Source: Rubrolithibacter sp043763625
GTDB lineage: Bacteria > Bacteroidota > Bacteroidia > Sphingobacteriales > Sphingobacteriaceae
DNA: 64,000 bases
Direction of reading: 5' to 3'
Assembly (NCBI GenBank): GCA_043763625.1
Contig: JAYULL010000061.1
Location: forward strand, 179,185-243,184
Shown here: piece by piece, positions 23,519 to 32,232 of the stretch
Layout: every line of letters starts with the position of its first letter
How positions within the stretch are numbered: position 1 is the stretch's first letter
Position numbers and translations under genes: made by a program
Notes under the pieces: generated by a model
Seen by the model: only the letters and a program-made list of their open reading frames with translations
The model's database searches: none
What the model was told of the DNA's origin: nothing

Positions 23519-25070
23519 CGAAAGACTGTCCGACAAGATACGGGATGTCTTCGACAACTATGATGACAACCTTGCCGAAGATGGTTGGAAAGAATTAAGA
23601 AAGAAGTATCCCGCTAAAACAGAACGTTCACCCTTTATATATTGGATAAGTTCTGCGGCGGCAGCTATTGTGCTTGCATTGGGCGTTTGGGTACTCCTCC
23701 CTTCCGGAAACGAGCAGGGAAATGAAAATATTGCCAAATTAAATCAGACTGAAAAGCAAAAAAAGATTCCGGCACCCGGAGAAACGACTGTTGCTGCATC
23801 CCGAAAAGTTGAACCGGCAGCTCAAGCTGAAACCTTTGCGGCGAGAGTTAAACCTGCAGAGGAAGATGAAACTGGCCAATCATTACCGGAAACTTCTAAA
23901 GCGGGAAAAAATAAATTAAAGACTATTCGAGCTTCTGCCAAATACGGTAATACCGGCAAGGAAAAAACAATCATTGCTTCGATTGGAGAAGATCAGAGTC
24001 AAAAGTTAAAAAGTAATAATTCGGATGACCATACCGAGAAATCTTCTACTGACTTTATAATTGTAAGTACAGAGTTAAGAAGCCAATCTTTGAATACCGA
24101 AGCAAGCCCCAAAACAAACAACACAGGGCCTGTTGCCTCTTCAGTTATCGCAAAAACAGAAAAACCTGCTGCAGTAATATCCGAAACTGAAATGCAAGGT
24201 GAAATACCTGCTCCTGCTACCGCTAAAACCCCGGCTTCGGAATCGGCAACAACAAAGGTAGACGCAGGTCCGAAATTAGAACAGGTTCCGAAAAGTGTAT
24301 CGCCTTTGGTTTTGGCCGGTGCTGACACGGGGCCGGAAAAGTCTTCTTTCTTAAAAATTGAAGAAGATAAACCAAGCCAAGTAATTGCCCGAAACGAGCA
24401 AAAGGTAACCTTTGGGGTATATGCCGGAAGTTTTGTAAACTATGCAGAAGGGAGTAATAATAAACTTAATTTAGGTGCCGGTTTTTCTTCAGACATTGCT
24501 TTAACTAGAAACTTAAAACTCTCGACCGGGGTTGGAATAAGTAAAAATGACTTGTCGTTTGATAGTGGAAATTTTCCTAAAACGCCTTTTCTTTCAGCAA
24601 GCAATGCATTCGACAAGAACAGCGAAATTGCTCATGGAATGTTGAAAGATACGCCTTACTATAATCTAAATGCTTACAGTGCAAGCCTTTTAGGAGTAGA
24701 TATTCCTACAAATTTAAAACTGGTTCTCCCTAAAAGAAAGGATGAACTGTTTGTTTCGGCGGGGGTAAGTTCCGGAGCATTTTTAAACGAGAAGTACAAT
24801 TATCAATATCAAAATGTAAATCCTTTAGCTACCTTATCGGCCGACGTGCAACAGAAAACCGATGAGAAAAAACAAAACGGTTTCGGAAATTTTGAATTTG
24901 CCAGAACGCTCAATTTTTCTGTAGGTGTCGGATACCCGCTTGGGAAACAAAACCGTCTGGTGATCGAACCGTTTTTAAGATATCCGCTTAAAGATATGGG
25001 ACAAGAGAACTTGCGCTTTGGTGCCGGCGGTGTAAATCTAAAACTCAACTTTCAACCAAATAAAAAATAG
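23502..25070 (+). CDS. Membrane-anchored sigma partner with C-terminal barrel-like domain
   Basis: A 522-residue protein. Residues 1-44 are cytoplasmic and acidic (LSDKIRDVFDNYDDNLAEDGW), residues 45-66 one membrane segment (FIYWISSAAAAIVLALGVWV), 70-290 a low-complexity Lys/Glu/Ala/Thr/Pro linker, and 300-522 a beta-strand-rich domain like small outer-membrane barrels (FGVYAGSFVNYAEGS ... FGAGGVNLKLNF). No ZAS zinc motif is seen. Overlap with the sigma gene supports an anti-sigma role for the N terminus. The linker could span the periplasm so that the C-terminal part contacts the outer membrane. Confidence 0.7.
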   Translation: MNNQFDERLSDKIRDVFDNYDDNLAEDGWKELRKKYPAKTERSPFIYWISSAAAAIVLALGVWVLLPSGNEQGNENIAKLNQTEKQKKIPAPGETTVAASRKVEPAAQAETFAARVKPAEEDETGQSLPETSKAGKNKLKTIRASAKYGNTGKEKTIIASIGEDQSQKLKSNNSDDHTEKSSTDFIIVSTELRSQSLNTEASPKTNNTGPVASSVIAKTEKPAAVISETEMQGEIPAPATAKTPASESATTKVDAGPKLEQVPKSVSPLVLAGADTGPEKSSFLKIEEDKPSQVIARNEQKVTFGVYAGSFVNYAEGSNNKLNLGAGFSSDIALTRNLKLSTGVGISKNDLSFDSGNFPKTPFLSASNAFDKNSEIAHGMLKDTPYYNLNAYSASLLGVDIPTNLKLVLPKRKDELFVSAGVSSGAFLNEKYNYQYQNVNPLATLSADVQQKTDEKKQNGFGNFEFARTLNFSVGVGYPLGKQNRLVIEPFLRYPLKDMGQENLRFGAGGVNLKLNFQPNKK

Positions 25071-25076
25071 CTTCTG

Positions 25077-26297
25077 TTATTTAAAAGCAATTGCTTTAAC
25101 AGGAGCTATTTTTGTTACCACGAAAGAGGGAATCAGCAGCACCAGCAAGCAAATAATTAGCGTTCCTACGTTAAGTAAAACAACATCGCTCAAATGAAGT
25201 TCTGTCGGCACATAATCCATATAATATGAAGCTTGGTCTAACTTTAGCAGATGTGTATGTTGCTGAATAAGGCAAACTCCTAAACCAAGCAAATTTCCTA
25301 AAATCAAACCAATCCCGATTAAGTATGCGGCATTATTTAAAAATATCTTCTGAATTGCCCAATTAGTACTACCGAGAGCTTTAAGTACGCCGATCATATT
25401 AGTGCGCTCAAGAATAATAATCAGTAAAGCAGAAACCATATTAATTACCGCGACTGCAATCATCAAAATCAGAATTACGCTGGTATTAACATCAAGCAAC
25501 GAAAGCCACTGGAATATGGCCGGATAATACTCTTTTACTGAGTACGACTTCAAATTCATATCAATGTTGCTGTATATCTTTTCTGCTGTAGAATCTAAAT
25601 TTTCAAAATTCTTCAACCTTATTTCATATCCTCCCACTTCGCCCGAACTCCAATTATTAAGTTTCCTTACCAACCTCAAATCGCCTATTACATACATTTT
25701 ATCAACCTCTTCAACACCAAGATTATAAATACCGACGATTTCGAATTTTCGCTTTCGCAACGGTTGTTGCACGAAATACATCAGAAACTCGTCGCCCACT
25801 TTCTTTCTTAACCGATCTGCCGTGTGGTTGGAAATCAGGATTTCGCGTTGCACTTTATTGCTGTCGCTAAAATCCGGTACTCGGCCCTGAATTAGTATCT
25901 TCTTAAAAAAATCCCACCTGTAGGTTTTATCTATTCCTTTTAATACAACACCTTCAACCTCATTGGCTGTTTTTATAATACCGGCTTTAGATGCATAGGG
26001 CTGATAGAAAGCAATTTGCGGATTTGATTTAAATTGATTTAGGGTTTTATCACTGATTATAAACGGCGAGTTTTCGAACGAATAGTTTAAATCGTATTTA
26101 ACCACTATAATGTCACCGGAAAAACCTCTGATTTTTTCTATTATCTCCGCTTTAAACCCTCTAATAATTGCCATCGTCAAAATCATTACCGCCAGGCCCA
26201 GCATAATTCCTAAAATGGCAATGCGAACACTTAATTTAGAAAAGGTTCGTTCTGATTTAAAGGCTATTCGTTTGGCAATAAAGGCGGATAGATTCAA
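25077..26297 (-). CDS. FtsX-like ABC transporter permease (LolC/LolE type)
   Basis: A 406-residue inner-membrane permease with four transmembrane segments: one near residues 25-47, a large periplasmic MacB-PCD-like domain, and three at about 270-395. The start MNLSAFIAKRIAFKSERTFSKLSVRIAI and MISALLIIILERTNMIGVLKALG-like loop match LolC/LolE-type subunits that pull lipoproteins out of the inner membrane. The start is TTG at 26297; no ATG lies upstream in frame. The ATPase partner is not in the window. Confidence 0.86.
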   Translation of the reverse strand: MNLSAFIAKRIAFKSERTFSKLSVRIAILGIMLGLAVMILTMAIIRGFKAEIIEKIRGFSGDIIVVKYDLNYSFENSPFIISDKTLNQFKSNPQIAFYQPYASKAGIIKTANEVEGVVLKGIDKTYRWDFFKKILIQGRVPDFSDSNKVQREILISNHTADRLRKKVGDEFLMYFVQQPLRKRKFEIVGIYNLGVEEVDKMYVIGDLRLVRKLNNWSSGEVGGYEIRLKNFENLDSTAEKIYSNIDMNLKSYSVKEYYPAIFQWLSLLDVNTSVILILMIAVAVINMVSALLIIILERTNMIGVLKALGSTNWAIQKIFLNNAAYLIGIGLILGNLLGLGVCLIQQHTHLLKLDQASYYMDYVPTELHLSDVVLLNVGTLIICLLVLLIPSFVVTKIAPVKAIAFK

Positions 26298-26378
26298 GCT
26301 TTTGCGGTTTTTTTGTACTTTAGCAAAGATGCAACATTTTTGTTTTAATGGTTTTAAGATTCAACATAAACTGTACCT

Positions 26379-27650
26379 ATGAAAAGATTTTGGCGAGTTC
26401 TACAGGCACTGATATTGAGTTGTATTTGTCTAAACTCTTGCGCCCAAATTCGTTTGGGAACTCCCGTTCCGAACCCTTATAAAGTTGATGTTAATGCGAT
26501 CAATAAGAAACTAAAACCGAAAGGAAAACTAAAACCCGGAGCCGAATGCACCGAAGAATATCTGCCGTATCTAAAGGGAAAAAAAATCGGGATGGTAGTA
26601 AATCAAACTTCTGTTATCGGAAATAAACTGAGCGTTGACAGTCTGTTATCCTTACAGATAAACATTTTAAAAATTTTCGGACCTGAGCATGGATTCAGGG
26701 GCAATGCAAGTGCAGGCGCTAAAGTTGATAACGCCGTCGACGAAAAAACCGGTATAAAAATAATTTCCTTATACGGTAAACATCACAAGCCCACGCTCGA
26801 AGATCTTACAGGAATAAACCTGTTAATTTTTGATATTCAGGACGTAGGAGCTCGTTTTTACACCTACATTTCTACGCTTCATTATGTTATGGAGGCTTGC
26901 GCCGAAAATAACATTGAACTGCTTATTTTAGATCGCCCGAATCCAAATGGTTTTTATGTTGACGGGCCTATTTTAGAAGAAAAATACAAATCCTTCATCG
27001 GTATGCACCCGGTTCCGATTGTACACGGCATGACTATCGGTGAATACGCACAAATGATAAATGGTGAAGGCTGGCTTGGAGACAGGAAAACTTGCAAAAT
27101 GAAAATTATAAAAGTTGCAAATTATACTCATTCTACGCCTTATACTTTGCCTGTAAAGCCTTCGCCCAATTTAAATACCCCAGAGGCAATATCGCTTTAT
27201 CCTTCTTTATGCCTTTTTGAAGGAACAGTAATCAGCCAAGGCAGGGGAACTTATTTTCCGTTTCAGGTTTTGGGAAACCCTTCTCTTGCCGGAAAATATA
27301 AATTCAGTTTTACTCCCGTCAGTATTCCGGGCATGAGCGAAACTCCTCTGTATCAAAACCAAACTTGCTACGGATTAGACTTAAGAAAATACAATACAAA
27401 GACCTTTGAAAAAACCGGGAAAATAAATCTTAATTGGCTGATCGAACTTTATAAAGCTTATCCCGAAAAGGAAAAATTTTTCGACTATACCCAAAATAAA
27501 CAGATAAACAATTTCGATAAGCTTGCGGGAAATGCTTTACTTAAACAACAAATAATTGAAGGTAAAGGTGAAGATGAAATACGCTTATCGTGGGAACCGG
27601 CCCTTTCTCAATTCAAATTAAAAAGAAAAAAATATTTGTTGTATCCTTAA
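26379..27650 (+). CDS. namZ: Exo-beta-N-acetylmuramidase NamZ family (DUF1343)
   Basis: A 423-residue exported protein with a lipoprotein-type signal (LSCICLNSC). The DUF1343 core is clear: GKKIGMVVNQTSV, KIFGPEHGFRG (the GPEHG segment holds the presumed catalytic Glu), FDIQDVGARFYTYISTLHYVMEA, and LDRPNPNG. Characterised NamZ enzymes cleave terminal MurNAc from peptidoglycan fragments during wall recycling. It is followed by fmt after 13 nt. I infer the same activity by family; the symbol rests on that. Confidence 0.88.
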   Translation: MKRFWRVLQALILSCICLNSCAQIRLGTPVPNPYKVDVNAINKKLKPKGKLKPGAECTEEYLPYLKGKKIGMVVNQTSVIGNKLSVDSLLSLQINILKIFGPEHGFRGNASAGAKVDNAVDEKTGIKIISLYGKHHKPTLEDLTGINLLIFDIQDVGARFYTYISTLHYVMEACAENNIELLILDRPNPNGFYVDGPILEEKYKSFIGMHPVPIVHGMTIGEYAQMINGEGWLGDRKTCKMKIIKVANYTHSTPYTLPVKPSPNLNTPEAISLYPSLCLFEGTVISQGRGTYFPFQVLGNPSLAGKYKFSFTPVSIPGMSETPLYQNQTCYGLDLRKYNTKTFEKTGKINLNWLIELYKAYPEKEKFFDYTQNKQINNFDKLAGNALLKQQIIEGKGEDEIRLSWEPALSQFKLKRKKYLLYP

Positions 27651-27663
27651 AGAAAGAAGAAAG

Positions 27664-28581
27664 ATGCGTGTTGTTTTTATGGGAACTCCCGGTTTTGCCG
27701 TTGTCTCGCTAAATGCTTTAGTTACCGCCGGTGTCAACGTAGTTGCCGTTGTTACTTCGCCGGACAAACCTGCCGGCAGAGGCCGAAAATTAAACGAATC
27801 CGAAGTAAAAAAACATGCACTCTCTTTAGGTATACCTGTTCTTCAGCCCGAAAGATTAAAATCACCGGAATTTATTGAAGAACTCAAACATTATAATGCA
27901 GATTTGCAAGTAGTGGTTGCCTTTAGAATGCTTCCGGAAGCGGTTTGGAACATGCCGGCAAAAGGCACAATTAATCTTCACGGATCCTTACTGCCTCAAT
28001 ACCGGGGAGCCGCCCCGATAAATTGGGCAGTTATAAACGGCGAAAAACAAACCGGTGTAACTACTTTTTTTTTAAAGCAAGAGATTGATACGGGTAATAT
28101 AATTGCTTCAGAAAAAGTCGCTATCGGAGATGAAGAAACGGCGGGAGATATACACGATAAGCTAATGAATACAGGAGCTGAATTGCTGGTTAAAACCGTA
28201 AGAGCGATAGAACACGAAACCTACCGCGAAGTAACGCAAGGCGAAGTATCAAATGTTTTAGGATTAAAATATGCTCCTAAAATTTTTAAAGAAGATTGCG
28301 CCATTAGGTGGAATGAGCCAACAAATAAGGTTTTTAATCTTATTCGCGGGTTGAGCCCCTCCCCTACAGCTTTTTGTAGGTTTCAGGACAAAACCTTAAA
28401 GATCTTTAAATCAAAGCCGGAATTTACCGATCCCGGAATTTCTCCCGGAGCTTTTTTAAGTGACGGAAAATCCTACCTAAAATTTGCCTGTATCGACGGC
28501 TTTATTTCCGCTACCGACGTGCAGTTGGAGGGTAAAAAACGTATGGGGGTTGAAGAGTTTCTACGTGGAGTAAGAATCTAG
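27664..28581 (+). CDS. fmt: Methionyl-tRNA formyltransferase
   Basis: Formylates Met-tRNAi using 10-formyl-tetrahydrofolate for translation initiation. The catalytic segment NLHGSLLPQYRGAAPINWAV contains Asn104 and His106, and FLKQEIDTGNII supplies the active-site Asp. The N-terminal Rossmann start is VVFMGTPGFAV and a C-terminal OB-fold domain runs from about residue 205. Length of 305 is normal. It probably shares a transcript with namZ. Confidence 0.95.
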   Translation: MRVVFMGTPGFAVVSLNALVTAGVNVVAVVTSPDKPAGRGRKLNESEVKKHALSLGIPVLQPERLKSPEFIEELKHYNADLQVVVAFRMLPEAVWNMPAKGTINLHGSLLPQYRGAAPINWAVINGEKQTGVTTFFLKQEIDTGNIIASEKVAIGDEETAGDIHDKLMNTGAELLVKTVRAIEHETYREVTQGEVSNVLGLKYAPKIFKEDCAIRWNEPTNKVFNLIRGLSPSPTAFCRFQDKTLKIFKSKPEFTDPGISPGAFLSDGKSYLKFACIDGFISATDVQLEGKKRMGVEEFLRGVRI

Positions 28582-28636
28582 CCCTAGGTCATTTTCCTGC
28601 TGCATTTAAGCCGCAAATATTTTTCTAACCCTCCTA

Positions 28637-29095
28637 TTATCGTAATGCTCTTTTTAAGGCCATACAGTATCCTAAATGCACGCCTTCGTGAGTTCCTACA
28701 AATTGAATTGCCGTTTCGATAGAGCTTAGCGTTATTCCGTAGCTGGTGGTGTACTCGTTATACGTTTTAAACAATCCTTCTCTATAGTCGGCCTTCAAGT
28801 TATCCAAAGAGGAAACAAGAATTTCTTTAAATCCTGTATATTCTTCTACACCCGAAAAAGTTTCCGGTTTGGTTCCTTTACCGTATTTAGAAAAAACGTC
28901 CATATTAACTCGAGGTTCTAAACCTGACATTTTATACGTTAAAACTTGATGGCTTGAAATGATGTGGCCCAAATGCCAAACTAGGTTATTGTTAAAATTT
29001 GCCGGAACTTTGTTTACCTCTTCAATATTTAATCCGTTTAAAATATTTAATAAGTTGTGGCGTGTCTGTTCTATAATTTTAAAACTGTATTCCAT
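28637..29095 (-). CDS. DinB family metal-dependent hydrolase-like protein
   Basis: A 152-residue four-helix protein of the DinB/YfiT superfamily. Likely metal-binding His residues lie in WHLGHIISSHQVL (about 41-53) and in the C-terminal EGVHLGYCMALKR. Family members include bacillithiol- or mycothiol-dependent transferases; bacillithiol is plausible here because bshB1 is at 35.7 kb, but no specific substrate can be claimed. It is the last gene of the minus-strand run that begins with rluD. A decayed relative lies at 12854. Confidence 0.82.
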   Translation of the reverse strand: MEYSFKIIEQTRHNLLNILNGLNIEEVNKVPANFNNNLVWHLGHIISSHQVLTYKMSGLEPRVNMDVFSKYGKGTKPETFSGVEEYTGFKEILVSSLDNLKADYREGLFKTYNEYTTSYGITLSSIETAIQFVGTHEGVHLGYCMALKRALR

Positions 29096-29099
29096 TTTT

Positions 29100-29276
29100 T
29101 TAATCTACTAAGTCAAGAGAAATGTCATTTAATTTTTTTTCGTCACGAATATAAATACCACCGCTGTGGGCGGAATATAAACAATAGTTGTGTAATGAAG
29201 GTGAAGCATTATGGACCGAGAGTGTTGTATTTATCATTACTTCAGCATAGTTATAGTAGATCAACTCTTGCCACAC
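29100..29276 (-). CDS. Candidate small ORF (58 aa from GTG, 45 aa from ATG)
   Basis: The gap between the membrane protein gene and the DinB gene contains a frame open for about 80 codons, ending with TAA 4 nt before the DinB start. Starting at GTG 29276 it gives 58 residues (VWQELIYYNYAEVMINTTLS, later GGIYIRDEKKLNDISLDLVD); ATG 29237 gives 45. Exact fit in the gap, same strand, and close spacing argue for a gene or the remnant of one. I do not recognise the sequence. Confidence 0.38.
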   Translation of the reverse strand: MWQELIYYNYAEVMINTTLSVHNASPSLHNYCLYSAHSGGIYIRDEKKLNDISLDLVD

Positions 29277-29302
29277 GCTGCAAATAGAATTACAAACGGA
29301 TT

Positions 29303-30040
29303 TCAGAACGCCTTCTGTCGTGCTTTCTGAAACGTAAATCTAAAGCGTGAGTATCGTTCGGCGGCTTTGATAGTATTAGGGCTTAGCTTATAAATAAAAG
29401 AAAAGAGACAAATGGTAGTAATTGCACTGAAAGCATGCCACAGAAAATGAGTACCTACCGGTATAATTTTCCAATCGTCGATAATTCTGAAACCAAGCGC
29501 AAGGCAGAAAGTAATCAGTGCGAATAAAATTAGTTTACCGTTTTTAAACTTGGTTTTGTACAAGTAAACTACTACCGGAACTAAAATCATTATTCCCATT
29601 AAAGAATAATTTATATTGTTCGCGAAGTGGGAATTATCATGGTCGTACCAAGAATTTAATATCCACTCTATACAAAAAAACAATATTCCGATTAAAATAG
29701 AAGTGGCAACACCCACTACTTTATGCCAAAACCAACCGCTTGTAAAAAAACAGAGAATAACTATCGGCACCCAATCCAAGGCGATAAAAATATTATAGCG
29801 CCTTAGCCCATGATATAGCAGCCCCCCGACTCCGCCGACTAACAATATCCAAGAACAAACACTCAAAAAGGTATGTTTGATAGAAAATCCTCTGACTTTT
29901 ACCAACCAATAAAGAGCAATAAACAGAAAAAAAGTAGAAGTTATTGCGTTTAAAGGTTCAGGAAAGAAATTAGAGAAATTGCTTTCGGTATAGATCAGCC
30001 CTCCATCGGGGGGTAAAATTTGGATTAAAGGATTGAACAT
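29303..30040 (-). CDS. Seven-helix membrane protein, CREST/ceramidase-like
   Basis: About 245 residues with seven predicted membrane helices. GGLLYHGLRRYN with a following ALDW, and GTHFLWHAFSA near the end, place His and Asp residues where the CREST superfamily (alkaline ceramidases, PAQR receptors) binds zinc. If catalytic it would hydrolyse a lipid amide; sphingolipids are common in Sphingobacteria. ATG 30040 is preferred over TTG 30052. It lies 20 nt after the aminotransferase gene in the same run. Homology is inferred from motif order only. Confidence 0.62.
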   Translation of the reverse strand: MFNPLIQILPPDGGLIYTESNFSNFFPEPLNAITSTFFLFIALYWLVKVRGFSIKHTFLSVCSWILLVGGVGGLLYHGLRRYNIFIALDWVPIVILCFFTSGWFWHKVVGVATSILIGILFFCIEWILNSWYDHDNSHFANNINYSLMGIMILVPVVVYLYKTKFKNGKLILFALITFCLALGFRIIDDWKIIPVGTHFLWHAFSAITTICLFSFIYKLSPNTIKAAERYSRFRFTFQKARQKAF

Positions 30041-30060
30041 TTGAACGTGCAAGTTTCAAA

Positions 30061-30915
30061 CTAAACAACAGTTTCTGAAAATTTGTTGAGTCGCTCAACC
30101 ATAAAACGAGATAATTCGTTGAAATAGCGCTTCTTATTATAACCCATAACCCACTGTACGCCCCTACTTGCATTAGTTAAAAAAACTTCTTCGGCCTCGT
30201 TTAAAACTTCAGGATTAATTTGCGCCTCGGTTACCGGAATTTGATTTTGCTTGGCAACCTGCATCACCACAGATCGCATTACCCCGGCTATACACCCTTC
30301 GTTTAGTGCCGGTGTATAAAGCAGGTTATTATAAACTACAAATACATTGGCACTCATCGCTTCGCATAAAAATCCGTTCTGATTTAGAATAAACACCTCG
30401 TCTAAAGCATGTTGATTTTTATAAACGCCGGCCAACACATAAACTAAAGAGTTGCAGGTTTTATGGTTGGATAAGTAGTTTACAGGTTTGGTTACCTCAT
30501 CAAACACATCCATAATCAAACCTTTTTTATTTTGGATATATTTTGACTCCTCGAGTTTACTTGCTTCTATTGCAAATCCGGGCTTGTTTGACTCAGGAGT
30601 GTAAAGCCCTTCTCCGGCACGAAAAACCGTAATCCGAACCCGGGCATTTGCGCCTTGTTGATTTCGTCGTAATAACATCGAAACTTGTTCTCTCAGAAAA
30701 TAAGAATCAAATTGCGACCCACCGTCGATTTTTAATGCCTTCATTCCTTCTTGCAATCTCGCGGCATGCAAATCGGCAAACTTTAATTCGCCTTTAGCTA
30801 CTCGCATAGATTCAAAAATGCCGTCTCCGTATTTGAAAGCACGATTATTAATTGTTAAAACAGGATGATCAATTGGAAAGACTTCGCCGTTATAATTTAT
30901 TAGCTGAACACTCAT
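30061..30915 (-). CDS. Class IV aminotransferase (aminodeoxychorismate lyase / BCAT-like)
   Basis: A 284-residue fold-type IV PLP enzyme. The N terminus (FPIDHPVLTINNRAFKYGDGIFESMRV) and the PLP lysine in YLSNHKTCNSLVYVLA, followed by DEVFILNQNGFLCEAMSANVFVV, are typical. The short length favours 4-amino-4-deoxychorismate lyase (PabC), which would complement the pabB-like gene at 41.2 kb, but branched-chain or D-amino-acid aminotransferases are close relatives. It follows rluD by 15 nt in one minus-strand unit. Confidence 0.82.
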   Translation of the reverse strand: MSVQLINYNGEVFPIDHPVLTINNRAFKYGDGIFESMRVAKGELKFADLHAARLQEGMKALKIDGGSQFDSYFLREQVSMLLRRNQQGANARVRITVFRAGEGLYTPESNKPGFAIEASKLEESKYIQNKKGLIMDVFDEVTKPVNYLSNHKTCNSLVYVLAGVYKNQHALDEVFILNQNGFLCEAMSANVFVVYNNLLYTPALNEGCIAGVMRSVVMQVAKQNQIPVTEAQINPEVLNEAEEVFLTNASRGVQWVMGYNKKRYFNELSRFMVERLNKFSETVV

Positions 30916-30930
30916 GATTTTTCTTAACGA

Positions 30931-31968
30931 TTAAACTTCGTTGTTTGTGCCGGTATATTTTCGCCATTTATCTATTACTGCGGTAAAGTCTTGTGGCAAA
31001 GGAACTTCAAAATGCAAATATTTTTTTGTTGAAGGATGAATAAACCCTAATGACTTTGCATGCAATGCTTGCCGCGGCATTACATCGAAAGCGTTTTCTA
31101 CAAATTGTTTGTATTTTGAGAACATCGTGCCTTTTAAAATTTTGTCGCCGCCATAAGTAGAATCGTTAAATAAAGGATGTCCGATGTGCTGCAGATGCGC
31201 TCTGATTTGATGCGTTCTACCTGTTTCCAACCTGCACTCTATAAGGGTTACATAATTAAAGCGTTCAACAACTTTATAATGTGTTACACTCCATTTTCCC
31301 TTGGTCTCATCTTCGTAAACATCCATAACTTTTCGATCTCTTAAACTTCTGCCTATATAACCGGAAATAGTGCTGTCTTCGGATACATCTCCCCACACTA
31401 GTGCAATATATCTCCTAGTGATTGAATGGTCAAAGAATTGTTTAGCTAGTGCAGCCATTGAACGCTCATTTCTACTGATAACCAGCAAGCCGGATGTATC
31501 TTTATCTATACGATGTACCAACCCGGGTCTTCCTTCATTTCCGGGAAGCTGAGGCAGGGTGCTGAAATGATAAAATAAGCCGTTAACAAGAGTTCCTGAG
31601 TAATTGTTATATCCGGGATGCACTACCATTCCGGCCGGCTTATTAATAATTAGCAAGTCATCGTCTTCGTAAATAATATCAAGAGAAAGGTTTTCAGGAT
31701 AAACTTCCGTGTCTCGTGGAGGATGCGGAAGCACAACCGAAATAACATCGAAGGGTTTAACTCTGTAACTCGATTTGACCGGCTGTTCGTTAACCAGTAC
31801 ATTTTCTTGTTCAATCGCATTTTGAATTCTGTTTCGAGATGCATTTTCAATTCTGTGCATTAAAAACTTATCAATTCGCAGTAAACTCTGGCCCTTATCT
31901 ACTGTAATACGGAAATGTTCGTATAAATCCTGCTCGTCTTGTTCGAGGATTCCTAAATCAGAAGTCAT
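30931..31968 (-). CDS. rluD: RluA/RluD-family 23S rRNA pseudouridine synthase
   Basis: A 345-residue synthase. An S4 RNA-binding domain covers about residues 18-80 (RIDKFLMHRIENASRNRIQNAI), then the catalytic domain with GRPGLVHRIDKDTSGLLVI, where the Asp in HRIDKDTSG is the nucleophile. TGRTHQIRAHLQHIGHPL is the other family signature. RluD modifies helix 69 of 23S rRNA; Bacteroidota have several paralogues, so the exact site is by homology. It heads the minus-strand set rluD, aminotransferase, membrane protein, DinB. Confidence 0.88.
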   Translation of the reverse strand: MTSDLGILEQDEQDLYEHFRITVDKGQSLLRIDKFLMHRIENASRNRIQNAIEQENVLVNEQPVKSSYRVKPFDVISVVLPHPPRDTEVYPENLSLDIIYEDDDLLIINKPAGMVVHPGYNNYSGTLVNGLFYHFSTLPQLPGNEGRPGLVHRIDKDTSGLLVISRNERSMAALAKQFFDHSITRRYIALVWGDVSEDSTISGYIGRSLRDRKVMDVYEDETKGKWSVTHYKVVERFNYVTLIECRLETGRTHQIRAHLQHIGHPLFNDSTYGGDKILKGTMFSKYKQFVENAFDVMPRQALHAKSLGFIHPSTKKYLHFEVPLPQDFTAVIDKWRKYTGTNNEV

Positions 31969-32048
31969 ATATTTGAAACAAATATCTATAAATCACGGTA
32001 AACAAAACTGTGAAAATTTATGTTAACACATTCACACCATGAAATTGT

Positions 32049-32056
32049 TATTTTTG
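32049..32056 (+). promoter_or_regulatory. Bacteroidota -7 promoter element before the outer-membrane protein gene
   Basis: TATTTTTG matches TAnnTTTG exactly. It lies 24 nt before the ATG of a 26-codon ORF and 176 nt before the outer-membrane protein gene, implying a long leader that contains the small ORF. Confidence 0.4.
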
Positions 32057-32080
32057 TAGTGTCTATTAAATCAAAGTACT

Positions 32081-32161
32081 ATGAAAAACTTTTTAAACAA
32101 AGCATCCGTTATCTTAAATTTTTTTCCGTTTTTAATCAGACAAATCTATTTTAAACACTAA
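32081..32161 (+). CDS. Candidate 26-residue leader ORF
   Basis: ATG AAA AAC at 32081 opens a 26-residue hydrophobic and basic peptide (MKNFLNKASVILNFFPFLIR) ending at TAA 32159-32161. It sits 24 nt behind a -7 promoter element and 71 nt before the outer-membrane protein gene. It may be a leader peptide or a chance frame. Confidence 0.25.
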   Translation: MKNFLNKASVILNFFPFLIRQIYFKH

Positions 32162-32232
32162 GAGTACGCTTGTAACTTACGTGCAGCGAAGCCGTTAAAA
32201 GGCAATAGCTTAGTTTAATAATAGATTTATTG

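Noticed and set aside
28637..29095. Reading 'DinB' here as the DNA polymerase
   Set aside because: This is the unrelated four-helix DinB/YfiT superfamily; the polymerase is at 19660.
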